A model generated the notes under the pieces. The model saw only the letters and a program-made list of their open reading frames with translations. It was not told the origin of the DNA and made no database searches. Positions 31,248 through 38,412 of a DNA stretch of 38,412 nt are shown piece by piece. Made by a program: the position numbers and the translations under genes. Numbering within the stretch: position 1 is the first letter of the stretch; each line of letters starts with the position of its first letter. Source of the DNA: Clostridia bacterium (GTDB taxonomy: Bacteria > Bacillota > Clostridia > Christensenellales > Borkfalkiaceae); the NCBI GenBank assembly GCA_017887095.1, contig JAGHIT010000101.1:1-38412 (forward strand), given 5' to 3'.

Positions 31248-32477
31248 TTATACGTTTTTTCTCGGCCGTCCGCGCCGCTTGGGTACGGGCGCTTCGTTCC
31301 GCTCTTTTTCCTGCGTTATTTCCCGCGTCTCCGCCGCGGGCGTCTTTTCAGCCCGTTTTACGGCTGTTTTCTTTGCCGCCGCCTTCGATGCGGAAGATTG
31401 CCGCGTTGCATCGGAAACAACCTTTTTAGGTCTGCCCCGCTTCTTCGGAACTGTCTGCACGACGTCATCCGCAGGAAGATCAAGGTCCGCAACGGGTCGC
31501 TCAGCCGCCTCCGGAATTCCGTGAGACTCGGCGACAATCTCAACGTACTCTCCCGTCTCCCTGCCCTCAAGCACAAGACGAAGGTACCCTTCTTTCACAC
31601 CGCTCTCGCTGACGACGATACGTTCCACTCCGAAGCGCTTGAAGATCGCCTTCAATGCGACGACCGCCGCGCCGATGACATATACCTTTTCAGGCGCATT
31701 CTTAAGGATGAGACGGGAACGATCTGCGCCCTCCAAAAGGCGCTTGACCAGTTTTTTGAACTTCCGATACTCAATGACCTTCTCTTCTGCCGGATCCGCC
31801 TTGACAAAATCCGCATATATGTCATAGACAGCCATTGCTGCCGCCCCCACAAGCACTGCCGTCGCGTACGTTCCCGCTCCGGGAACTCCGGCACCGTCGA
31901 ATTTCTTCTCCAGGTACTTACGGATCGCCTTGACTTCAGATTCTGTCGGATATATGTTTCCGACAAACTTGCGGGACAGGTCTACAAGCCCGAACTCAAA
32001 CCCGAACATCTCCGCTTTTTCTGATTTTGCAAGATCGCAGATCTCAATCGATTTGCCCCCCAGATCGATCAGAACAGGACGTTCACACCTTTTATAGGAA
32101 AGATTGGCAATGTAATCGCAATATGCTTCTGTCGGTTCGTCGATAAAATTAACGGCAAGCCCCGTTTTTTCACGGACATACGCCGCGATCTGCGCGCTGT
32201 TCGCGACGTGCCTGAGCGCCGCGGTGGAAATGACGTAACAACGCTCCGCCCCCTCTGCGGCAGCGATCGCCTTCATATGATCGAGAAGTGCGGCAAGTTT
32301 TTCCATGCCGCGCTGCGAGAGTGTGTTACCCTCAAAATAGTGCGTCAGGCTGATTGCCGCGCGCTCCTTAAACAATACTTCGTTGGCGCCGTCGTTTGCC
32401 GCGACAACCATGGAAATACTGCTGGAACTGACATCAATGACCGAATATTTCATACTGTCTCCCGTAACTTTACTCAT
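31248..32477 (-). CDS. ppx: exopolyphosphatase (Ppx/GppA family) with AT-hook tail
   Basis: 409 residues from the ATG at 32477; an alternative ATG at 32453 (GGGAG, 5 bases) begins exactly at the conserved KYSVIDVSSSSIS. The core (about 1-320) is an ASKHA-fold phosphatase: N-terminal strand as above, STAALRHVANSAQI near 83, a catalytic-Glu-type segment IDEPTEAYCDYIANL near 111-125, and a phosphate loop LIDLGGKSIEI where the family usually has GGGS. It should remove terminal phosphate from polyphosphate or pppGpp. The tail is odd: a Lys/Ala-rich stretch holding two AT-hook cores, KKRGRPKK at 345-352 and KRRGRPRK at 400-407, which in other proteins bind the minor groove of AT-rich DNA. Located between pfk and ppk1. 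Confidence 0.9.
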   Translation of the reverse strand: MSKVTGDSMKYSVIDVSSSSISMVVAANDGANEVLFKERAAISLTHYFEGNTLSQRGMEKLAALLDHMKAIAAAEGAERCYVISTAALRHVANSAQIAAYVREKTGLAVNFIDEPTEAYCDYIANLSYKRCERPVLIDLGGKSIEICDLAKSEKAEMFGFEFGLVDLSRKFVGNIYPTESEVKAIRKYLEKKFDGAGVPGAGTYATAVLVGAAAMAVYDIYADFVKADPAEEKVIEYRKFKKLVKRLLEGADRSRLILKNAPEKVYVIGAAVVALKAIFKRFGVERIVVSESGVKEGYLRLVLEGRETGEYVEIVAESHGIPEAAERPVADLDLPADDVVQTVPKKRGRPKKVVSDATRQSSASKAAAKKTAVKRAEKTPAAETREITQEKERNEAPVPKRRGRPRKNV

Positions 32478-32480
32478 ATT

Positions 32481-33554
32481 TTACGTCCTGTCGCCGAAAG
32501 AAATACCGATTCCGCGCGCCAAAGCAACTTCTTCCCCATGCGGATCGACAAACTTATACTTTCCGGCTATATCCGGGAGAGCGTTGAATGTAATGTTGTT
32601 TCCGTTGACTGCGGCCGTCACGCCGAATCTTCCTTCGACGGCGAGTTTTGCCGCATACCCGCCCAAACGAGTACAGAGCAGCCGATCATAGGCGCAGGGC
32701 GTGCCGCCGCGCTGCAGATAGCCGAGGACGGAGTAACGCGTCTCCTGTCCCGTACGCTCACCGACGACCTCGGCAAGATGACGGGTGACGGTACTCTCTC
32801 CCAATTCTGTCCTTACAAAAACACGTTCCTCCTTTTTGAAGCGTGCTTCGCCGTCCAACACTGCACCTTCCGCAACGGCGATCATTGTGTAAGTCTCACC
32901 CGCGGCGATGCGTGCATTGACAAAATCGCAAACCGCATCAAGATTAAAGGGGATCTCCGGAATAAGGATCATGTGCGCGCCCGCCGCGATGCCCGAATGA
33001 AGGGTCAGCCAACCCGCCTTGTTGCCCATGACCTCCACAAGCATCGTACGGGAATGACTCCTGGTCGTCGTCTCAATGCGGTCAAAGGCGTCGGTGACGA
33101 CTTCCACAGCCGTACGGAAACCAAAAGTGACGTCAGTCCCGTAAATATCGTTATCGATGGTCTTGGGCACACCGATCACATTGCACCCCTCCATCGAGAG
33201 CAGCGCCGCCGTCTTATGCGTACCCGCACCGCCCAGCGTAAACAGGCAGTCCAGTCCCATTTTTTTATAATTTGCGACCATTCTGGACAGGCGCGTTCCC
33301 CCCTCCTCAAGCACGGTCATGCGCTTGAACGGCGTACGGCGTGTGCGCAGGATCGTGCCGCCCAGCGTCAGAAGACCTTCAAAATCTTCTCTGTTCAGTG
33401 AATAGCTTTCCCCACGGATCAATCCCGCATAACCTTCCGGGATCCCGACGATCTGCGCATTCTTTACATTGTTCAAAAGATAAAGTCCGATCGCGCGAAT
33501 GACCGCATTGAGTCCCGCGCAATCGCCACCGCTCGTCAATATACCGAATTTCAT
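32481..33554 (-). CDS. pfkA: 6-phosphofructokinase, atypical active site
   Basis: 357 residues from the ATG at 33554, which has GGAGG 6 bases upstream (another ATG at 33560 abuts the site). Phosphorylates fructose-6-phosphate. Conserved elements: ILTSGGDCAGLNAVIRA at 5-21, GGTILRTRR at 65-73, PKTIDNDI at 130-137 with the catalytic base Asp134, and EVMGNKAGWLT near 173-183. The metal/nucleotide loop reads TLGGAGTHKTA (107-117): Ala110 stands where nearly all PFKs have Asp (E. coli Asp103). At the two positions that usually separate ATP- from pyrophosphate-dependent enzymes it has Gly111 and Lys131, a mixed pattern. The donor therefore cannot be called. First gene of the operon with ppx and ppk1; 3 bases separate it from ppx. 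Confidence 0.9.
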   Translation of the reverse strand: MKFGILTSGGDCAGLNAVIRAIGLYLLNNVKNAQIVGIPEGYAGLIRGESYSLNREDFEGLLTLGGTILRTRRTPFKRMTVLEEGGTRLSRMVANYKKMGLDCLFTLGGAGTHKTAALLSMEGCNVIGVPKTIDNDIYGTDVTFGFRTAVEVVTDAFDRIETTTRSHSRTMLVEVMGNKAGWLTLHSGIAAGAHMILIPEIPFNLDAVCDFVNARIAAGETYTMIAVAEGAVLDGEARFKKEERVFVRTELGESTVTRHLAEVVGERTGQETRYSVLGYLQRGGTPCAYDRLLCTRLGGYAAKLAVEGRFGVTAAVNGNNITFNALPDIAGKYKFVDPHGEEVALARGIGISFGDRT

Positions 33555-33581
33555 GTTCATCCTCCGTTTCTTCCCGTTTTT

Positions 33582-33610
33582 ATTGTACTCTCTCGCGCCT
33601 GCATTGTCAA
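33582..33610 (-). promoter_or_regulatory. promoter of the pfk-ppx-ppk1 operon
   Basis: TTGACA, 17 bases, TACAAT; predicted start near 33575, 21 bases before the pfk ATG. Confidence 0.82.
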
Positions 33611-33653
33611 GGCGTCTCACGATGTTGCTTCATCTGAATTTGTAATAAAATTG

Positions 33654-33683
33654 TAAAAAAACGGAGGACTGCCTCCGTTTTTC
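33654..33683 (-). terminator. terminator of metK (bidirectional shape)
   Basis: ACGGAGG, ACTG loop, CCTCCGT, with T runs on both strands; it lies 6 bases after the metK stop codon. Confidence 0.88.
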
Positions 33684-33689
33684 TGAAAT

Positions 33690-34850
33690 TTATAAATATG
33701 ATTTCAATCTCTCGGCGCGATCGGTTCTCTCCCAAGCGAAATCCTCCCGCCCGAAATGTCCGTATGCCGCCGTCCTGCGGAATATGGGTTTTCTCAGTCC
33801 CAGGGTCTCAATGATCGCCGCAGGACGAAGATCGAACTCCTTTTGCACGATGTCGGCGATGACGTCATCCGCAAGTTTGCCGGTGCCGTATGTCTCGACA
33901 AACACGGAGACGGGGCGCGCAACGCCGATGGCATAGGCGAGCTGAAGCTCCACCTCGTCCGCGATGCCCGCCGCCACGAGGTTCTTACAGATATAGCGCG
34001 CAAGATATGCGGCGCTGCGGTCCACCTTGGTCGCATCCTTGCCCGAGAACGCGCCGCCGCCGTGCGGACAGCGCCCGCCGTAGGTATCGACGACGATCTT
34101 CCTGCCCGTCAGCCCCGAATCGCCCTCCGGACCGCCGATGACGAACTTGCCCGTCGGGTTTATGAAATATTTGGTCTTTTCGTCGAGAAGATGTGCGGGG
34201 ATGACCGCCCCGACGACATACTTCTTCATGTCGGCGGCGATCTGCGCCTGAGAAACGTCCTCGGCATGCTGCGTAGAAACGACCACGCTGTCCACGCGTA
34301 CGGGCTTTCTGCCGTCGTACTCGACCGTGACCTGCGTCTTGCCGTCCGGGCGCAGGTAGGACAGCGTCCCGTTCTTTCTCACCTCGGTGAGACGCGCGGC
34401 GAGCTTATGCGCGAGCATGATGGGAAGAGGCATGAGCTCCTCCGTCTCGCGGCAGGCATACCCGAACATCATTCCCTGATCGCCCGCACCGATCGCGTCA
34501 TAGCCTTCCCCGCCCGCCTTCATCTCGGCAGAGGCGTCCACGCCCAACGCGATATCGGGCGACTGCCCGTGGATAAGAGTAATGACGCGGCACTTGTCAT
34601 AGGCAAAATCGCCCGCATCGTAGCCGATCTCGCGGATGACGCGGCGCGCCACCTGCTCATAGTCGACGTGGGCGCGGCTGGTGACCTCGCCCGTCAGAAA
34701 CAGCGTATTGTACGCCGCGCAGCATTCCACCGCCGCGCGGGTCTGAGGATCCTCTTTGAGAAGCTCGTCAAGAATGGCATCCGCAATGTTGTCGCAGACC
34801 TTATCGGGGTGACCTTCGGTCACGCTCTCACTTGTAAAAAATCTTTTCAT
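33690..34850 (-). CDS. metK: S-adenosylmethionine synthetase
   Basis: 386 residues from the ATG at 34850. Makes SAM from methionine and ATP. Motifs: [21 protein letters not shown] at 4-24, [12 protein letters not shown] near 117-128 (the ATP-binding GAGDQG), [23 protein letters not shown] near 225-247 and [19 protein letters not shown] near 256-274 (the P-loop-like signature). The N terminus [17 protein letters not shown] is the standard family start, so the start codon is secure. Unusually, no ribosome site fits, and a perfect promoter puts the transcript start about 3 bases before the ATG: a leaderless mRNA. It is divergent from a radical SAM gene, a consumer of its product. Confidence 0.97.
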   Translation of the reverse strand: MKRFFTSESVTEGHPDKVCDNIADAILDELLKEDPQTRAAVECCAAYNTLFLTGEVTSRAHVDYEQVARRVIREIGYDAGDFAYDKCRVITLIHGQSPDIALGVDASAEMKAGGEGYDAIGAGDQGMMFGYACRETEELMPLPIMLAHKLAARLTEVRKNGTLSYLRPDGKTQVTVEYDGRKPVRVDSVVVSTQHAEDVSQAQIAADMKKYVVGAVIPAHLLDEKTKYFINPTGKFVIGGPEGDSGLTGRKIVVDTYGGRCPHGGGAFSGKDATKVDRSAAYLARYICKNLVAAGIADEVELQLAYAIGVARPVSVFVETYGTGKLADDVIADIVQKEFDLRPAAIIETLGLRKPIFRRTAAYGHFGREDFAWERTDRAERLKSYL

Positions 34851-34859
34851 ATCCCGCAC

Positions 34860-34888
34860 ATTATAATACGCGCGCGGAAAATTGTCAA
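34860..34888 (-). promoter_or_regulatory. promoter of metK
   Basis: TTGACA, 17 bases, TATAAT, perfect consensus, with the -10 only 9 bases from the ATG. Predicted start near 34853. Confidence 0.88.
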
Positions 34889-34910
34889 TAAAAAGCGACG
34901 GGAAACTCGG

Positions 34911-34939
34911 TTGCATTTTATGCGCGGACATGATATACT
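34911..34939 (+). promoter_or_regulatory. promoter of the radical SAM gene
   Basis: TTGCAT, 17 bases, TATACT; the seventh base after the -10 is the A of the ATG at 34946. The metK and radical SAM -35 boxes are 22 bases apart, so factors binding here could act on both. Confidence 0.75.
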
Positions 34940-34945
34940 CTTGCT

Positions 34946-35797
34946 ATGCAATGTCAACTCTGTCCCGTCGGCTGCGGCGCGGACCGCCCCGCGCGGGCGG
35001 GCGCTTGCGGTGTGAAAGCGCTCACCGTCGCCAAATACTATCTTCACCCCTATGAGGAGCCGCCCATTTCCCACAAAAACGGGAGCGGGACGGTGTTCTT
35101 CGGCGGGTGCTCGCTAAAATGCGTCTTTTGCCAGAATTACGAGGTCTCGCGCGCACAACGGGGCAAGGCAGTCACGCCCATAGAGCTTGCGGACATCTTT
35201 GTGCAGCTCGAAGAGATGGGCGCGGACAACATCAACCTCGTCACGCCCGACCACGTCTCCGATCTCGTCGCCGAAGCGCTCAGCTACCGCAAGCCCGCGA
35301 TCCCCGTCGTGTACAACTCGGGCGGGTACTGCCGCGTGGAGGCGCTGGAGCAGATCGCGCCCTATGTCGATATCTGGCTGCCCGACTGCAAATTTGTCTC
35401 GCCCGATCTTGCCGCGCGCTACACGGGGCGGCGCGACTACTTCGACTACGCCGCCCGCGCCATTGCCTATATGGCGCAAAAGCCGCTCGTATGGCGGGAG
35501 GACGGAAAACTGCTCTCGGGCATCATCGTTCGGCACCTCATTCTGCCTTCATGCACCTCGGACAGTCTGCGCGTCTTAGACTTTTTGAGACAGACGCTGC
35601 CGGAGGACGTCCCCGTCTCGCTCATGCGCCAGTACACACCCATGGGCGACATTGCCCGTTTTCCCGAACTCGGGCGCACGATCACGGCGCGCGAATACCG
35701 CCGCGTGCGCGACTACGCCGAGCAGCTCGGATTTCCCCTGTTCACACAGGAAAAAGCGAGCGCGGACAGGGCGTTCATCCCAAACTGGGACTTCTGA
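34946..35797 (+). CDS. radical SAM protein, PflX/COG1313-like
   Basis: 283 residues. The radical SAM cluster motif CxxxCxxC is at Cys55, Cys59 and Cys62 (GGCSLKCVFCQNYE). A second set of cysteines at 3, 6, 10 and 21 (CQLCPVGCG, then GACG) precedes it, as in the PflX group of putative activating enzymes, together with the LHPYEEPPISHKNGSGTVFF lead. Downstream are NINLVTPDH near 92-100, VYNSGGY near 121-127 and DIWLPDCKF near 141-149. The family resembles pyruvate-formate-lyase activases, but its substrate is unknown. The ATG coincides with the predicted transcript start and no Shine-Dalgarno can exist upstream, so translation is probably leaderless. Divergent from metK. Confidence 0.88.
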   Translation: MQCQLCPVGCGADRPARAGACGVKALTVAKYYLHPYEEPPISHKNGSGTVFFGGCSLKCVFCQNYEVSRAQRGKAVTPIELADIFVQLEEMGADNINLVTPDHVSDLVAEALSYRKPAIPVVYNSGGYCRVEALEQIAPYVDIWLPDCKFVSPDLAARYTGRRDYFDYAARAIAYMAQKPLVWREDGKLLSGIIVRHLILPSCTSDSLRVLDFLRQTLPEDVPVSLMRQYTPMGDIARFPELGRTITAREYRRVRDYAEQLGFPLFTQEKASADRAFIPNWDF

Positions 35798-35990
35798 GCG
35801 CGCATCGCAAAACCAAAGGACGCCCTCGCGGCATGGGCTATTCCCCGGAGATCTCCTGCAGGAGCCTGACCAGTTTTTCCGTGAGTTTTCCGCACTTGGC
35901 GGGCGGCGCGCTCTTTAACCGTTCGCGCAGCCGCTCCGCCCTTTCGATCTTATTTTTCACACTACAAGCGTTTGCAAACAGGATAAAAGT

Positions 35991-37853
35991 ATGCTCGTCA
36001 CCTTTGAAAACGTCACCTTCGGCTATATCGGCGTCCCCGTCGTCAGGGGCGTCAGCTTTACCATTCACGAAAAGGAGCGCGTCGGACTGCTCGGCGGCAA
36101 CGGCGAGGGCAAGACGACGCTGTTAAAGCTCCTCACGGGAGACCTGACCCCCGACACGGGCAGCGTCATCAGAAAGAGCGCGCTGCAGCTCGGCTATCTG
36201 GAACAGAGCGGCGGCTTTTCCTCCGAGGCGACCGTCTACGGCGCGATGGAGGAAGTGTTCGAGGAGGACAAGCAGCTCATCGCGCGCCTGCGGGATGTGG
36301 AGCAGCAGATGGCGACCGCCGATGAAAATGAAATGCGCGTCCTCGCCGCTCGGGCGGAGAGTTTGAACAAGCGCATCGCCGCGCGCGATTCCTACCACTT
36401 TGACGTGCGCATCAGGACGGTGCTCGGCGGCATGGGGTTCGGGAGCATGTTCTCCCAGAAAGTGAGCACCATGTCGGGCGGGGAGCGCACCAAACTCAAG
36501 CTGTGCCGCCTGCTCTTAGAGGAGCCCGAACTGCTCATCCTCGACGAGCCGACCAACCATCTGGACGTCTCCACCCTCTTCTGGCTGGAGGATTACCTCG
36601 CCTCCTACAAGGGCGCGCTGCTTCTCGTCTCGCACGACAGATACTTTCTCGACCGCCTCACGACGCGCACCTTAGAATTAGAGCGCGGCGTACTGACCTC
36701 ATACAAGGGCGGCTATTCGCAGTACCGCGTCCTGCGCGAGGAAAAGCGCAAGGAGGAAGAGCGCCTGTACGAGAAGCAGTGCGAGGAGATCGCAAAGCTG
36801 CAGGACTTCGTCGATCGGCACATCGTGCGCGCGACGTCCGCCTCGGCGGCGCAGAGCCGCGTCAAACAGTTAGAGCGCATGGAGCGTCTCGAAAAGCCCG
36901 TGCCGCCCAAAAAGCCGCCCCGCTTCCGCTTTACCTTCGATGAACAGCCCTACGAGTGCATCCTGCGCGCCGAGCACTTCGACCTGAAGGCGGACGAGAA
37001 GCTGCTCCTTCGGGACGCCTCCTTCACCCTGATGCGCGGACAGAAGTGCGCGCTTCTGGGGGACAACGGCACGGGGAAAAGTACGCTCCTCAAGTATCTC
37101 CTTTCGGGGGACGGGCGCATCGCGGTCGGGCGGTATGTAAAAATCGCCTACTACGATCAGGAAAATGCACGGCTCGACCCCGCTGACCGCGTCCTTGACG
37201 CCTTTTGGGGCGTGCACCGGGGACTTTCGCAGACGGAGGCGAGGGCGCTGCTCGCTCAGGCGGGCCTGGTCGCCGAGGACATGGACAAGACGGTCGCCGA
37301 ACTCTCGGGCGGACTCAAGGCAAAGCTTGCGCTCGCCATGCTGGAGGCGGAGCGCGGCAATGTGCTCGTTCTGGACGAGCCGACCAACCACCTCGATCTG
37401 CCTGCGCGCGAGTCGCTGGAAGCGGCGCTCAGGGAATTTGAAGGGACCATCCTCTTCGTCTCGCACGACCGGCGGTTCGTGGAGGCTGTCGCAAACAGCG
37501 TGGTCGTCATCGAAGGGAGCGCGCTCCACCCCTTTGCGGGCGGCTATCAGGACTACCTTGCCTGGCAAAAGGTGCAAAAAACGCAGGACGTCCCCCGCGA
37601 AAGCGCGCCAAAGGCGGCAGGCGACGGGTACCGTTCCAGGGAGGAACGCGCGCGGGAAGCACAGCGGCGCAACCGCGTGCGCGCCATCGAACAGGAGTTA
37701 GCCGCCCTCGAGGAAGAGGACGCGGCTCTTGCGGAGGAACTTCTCTCCTGCGGCAGGGACTATGTCCGCGCGCAGCAGATCGCGGCGCGGCAGACGGAGA
37801 TCGCCGCCAAAAGCGATCAGCTCTACGAGGAATACGGCACACTCATCGAGTAA
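35991..37853 (+). CDS. ABC-F family ATP-binding protein
   Basis: 620 residues, no membrane segment. Two ATPase domains on one chain: first Walker [10 protein letters not shown] at 35-43, signature MSGGERTK near 159-166, LDEPTNHLD near 184-192; second Walker [10 protein letters not shown] near 358-366, signature LSGGLKAK near 439-446, LDEPTNHLD near 462-470. Between them is the charged linker (about 245-300, [20 protein letters not shown]) that in ABC-F proteins reaches into the ribosome. A C-terminal Glu/Arg-rich coiled coil (about 540-620) resembles that of Uup or YdiF. ABC-F proteins act on stalled ribosomes or protect them from antibiotics; which applies here is not decidable. ATG at 35991 with AGGA upstream. 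I see no clear promoter in 35798-35990. Confidence 0.92.
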   Translation: MLVTFENVTFGYIGVPVVRGVSFTIHEKERVGLLGGNGEGKTTLLKLLTGDLTPDTGSVIRKSALQLGYLEQSGGFSSEATVYGAMEEVFEEDKQLIARLRDVEQQMATADENEMRVLAARAESLNKRIAARDSYHFDVRIRTVLGGMGFGSMFSQKVSTMSGGERTKLKLCRLLLEEPELLILDEPTNHLDVSTLFWLEDYLASYKGALLLVSHDRYFLDRLTTRTLELERGVLTSYKGGYSQYRVLREEKRKEEERLYEKQCEEIAKLQDFVDRHIVRATSASAAQSRVKQLERMERLEKPVPPKKPPRFRFTFDEQPYECILRAEHFDLKADEKLLLRDASFTLMRGQKCALLGDNGTGKSTLLKYLLSGDGRIAVGRYVKIAYYDQENARLDPADRVLDAFWGVHRGLSQTEARALLAQAGLVAEDMDKTVAELSGGLKAKLALAMLEAERGNVLVLDEPTNHLDLPARESLEAALREFEGTILFVSHDRRFVEAVANSVVVIEGSALHPFAGGYQDYLAWQKVQKTQDVPRESAPKAAGDGYRSREERAREAQRRNRVRAIEQELAALEEEDAALAEELLSCGRDYVRAQQIAARQTEIAAKSDQLYEEYGTLIE

Positions 37854-37862
37854 AAGGGCATG

Positions 37863-37887
37863 AAAAAATCCCCGCAAGGGGGATTTC
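37863..37887 (-). terminator. terminator of the Hsp20 gene, also facing the ABC-F gene
   Basis: AAATCCCC/GGGGATTT stem with a short GC-rich loop and six T on the minus strand. It lies between two convergent genes and may serve both. Confidence 0.78.
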
Positions 37888-37921
37888 TTCGGAGAAAATG
37901 ATGAATGACGCTGTTCGTGCC

Positions 37922-38341
37922 TTATTCGATGGCGATGGACTTGGAAGCGATCTTCTTGGGCTCCTCTTTCGGGACGGTCAGCTGCAACATGCCGTTCTCA
38001 TACTTTGCCTTGACGTTCTCTTCCTCGACCTTATCGCCGACGTAGTAACTTCTCTGGCAGGAAACACGGCACTCTCTGCGCAGGTACTTGGGAGTATCCT
38101 TGCCCTCTTCTTCCTTTTCGCTCTTTTCCGCGCTGACAGTCAGATAGCCGTTCTCAAGCGAGACCTTGATCTCATCCTTCTTGAATCCGGGCATCTCAAT
38201 GGAGAGCTGGTAATCTTTATCCGTTTCCTTGATGTCGGTACGCATGCTGTCGAGCTGTTCATCATAGAACATGGGCTTGAAGAAGTCCTCGAACACGTCG
38301 AACACATCGCCACTATTTCTCTTCTGCAAATACGTTTTCAT
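37922..38341 (-). CDS. hsp20: small heat-shock protein, Hsp20/alpha-crystallin
   Basis: 139 residues from the ATG at 38341 (AAGGAG, 8 bases); the longer frame to 38398 runs into the promoter. ATP-independent holdase chaperone that keeps unfolding proteins soluble. N-terminal arm of about 35 residues (DVFEDFFKPMF), then the alpha-crystallin domain: TDIKETDKDYQLSIEMPGFK near 35-54, VSLENGYLTVSAEK near 60-73, a basic LRRECRVSCQRSYYV segment near 87-101, and ENGMLQLTVPK near 114-124 (the A-x-x-x-N-G-x-L signature). The C-terminal IASKSIAIE carries an I-x-I-like anchor used in oligomer assembly. Single-gene unit, divergent from whatever lies right of the window. Confidence 0.95.
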   Translation of the reverse strand: MKTYLQKRNSGDVFDVFEDFFKPMFYDEQLDSMRTDIKETDKDYQLSIEMPGFKKDEIKVSLENGYLTVSAEKSEKEEEGKDTPKYLRRECRVSCQRSYYVGDKVEEENVKAKYENGMLQLTVPKEEPKKIASKSIAIE

Positions 38342-38360
38342 AACCAAAACTCCTTTGTTG

Positions 38361-38375
38361 CCTCCCCTTCGGAGG
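38361..38375 (-). promoter_or_regulatory. hairpin in the Hsp20 5' leader
   Basis: CCTCC, short loop, GGAGG at the very start of the predicted transcript and 5 bases before the AAGGAG ribosome site. The CCTCC could pair with either GGAGG or the ribosome site. Confidence 0.4.
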
Positions 38376-38383
38376 TCATATAT

Positions 38384-38411
38384 ATTATACCGCACCACAA
38401 ACTCTGTTAAA
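38384..38411 (-). promoter_or_regulatory. promoter of the Hsp20 gene
   Basis: TATAAT at 38384-38389 with TTTAAC 16 bases upstream, at the window edge. No CIRCE inverted repeat (TTAGCACTC-type) is visible in the part present. Confidence 0.6.
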
Positions 38412-38412
38412 C

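Noticed and set aside
35838-36068. 76-codon minus-strand frame between the radical SAM and ABC-F genes
   Set aside because: The last 40 residues look helix-like, but the frame overlaps the ABC-F start, has no ribosome site and no promoter; not supportable without conservation data.
1-38412. CRISPR arrays, tRNA or rRNA genes, insertion sequences, prophage genes
   Set aside because: No regularly spaced repeats, cloverleaf candidates, transposase or integrase motifs or phage structural genes were seen on either strand.

Overview
The window reads as a stretch of chromosome from a low-to-moderate-GC Gram-positive anaerobe, most plausibly an uncultured gut Clostridia-type Bacillota. Evidence for this is inference from several traits: a T-box leader in front of ileS, strong AGGAG-type ribosome binding sites, near-consensus sigma-A promoters with 17-bp spacers, an ABC-F protein, a clostridial-type HMA metallochaperone, a PflX-like radical SAM protein and a bacterial glycerol-1-phosphate dehydrogenase. 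There is no phage, insertion sequence, CRISPR array, rRNA or tRNA that I can support.

Layout. (1) 1-3831, minus strand: an ArsR-type regulator with a large sensor-like domain, then a glycerol-1-phosphate dehydrogenase, a TIM-barrel sugar-phosphate isomerase and (cut by the window edge) an alpha/beta hydrolase. A small membrane-protein gene sits between the last two, flanked by two copies of the isomerase/hydrolase junction, so it looks inserted. (2) 4081-7815, minus: two polytopic membrane proteins plus a phosphoglucomutase under one promoter. (3) 7848-21479, minus: an 11-gene exopolysaccharide operon of about 13.5 kb from one perfect-consensus promoter. It holds a priming sugar-phosphate transferase, a GDP-mannose supply set (ManA, phosphomannomutase-like enzyme, ManC), five separate glycosyltransferases, a Wzy-like polymerase fused to a GT32-type transferase, and a flippase. 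A further GT2 gene (21761-22801) has its own promoter and terminator.

(4) 22985-26409, minus: ileS behind a T-box leader. (5) 26448-27253, minus: a small membrane protein and an HMA metallochaperone, with the decayed 3' end of a second HMA gene between them. (6) 27368-29014, plus: pyridoxamine kinase and an HD hydrolase (4-base overlap), then a probable 6S RNA and a terminator. (7) 29064-33610, minus: a pfk-ppx-ppk1 operon linking glycolysis with polyphosphate turnover; the PFK lacks a conserved metal-binding Asp and the Ppx carries two AT-hook motifs at its C terminus. (8) 33654-35797: divergent metK and a radical SAM gene, both apparently transcribed as leaderless mRNAs. (9) 35991-38412: an ABC-F ATPase (plus) and an Hsp20 chaperone (minus).

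The most unusual things are: three genes (hma, metK, radical SAM) whose strong promoters place the transcript start at or within about 3 bases of the ATG; the AT-hook exopolyphosphatase; the polymerase-GT32 fusion; the altered PFK; and the duplicated-junction cassette at the left end. All functional statements are from sequence motifs read by eye; no database search was possible.
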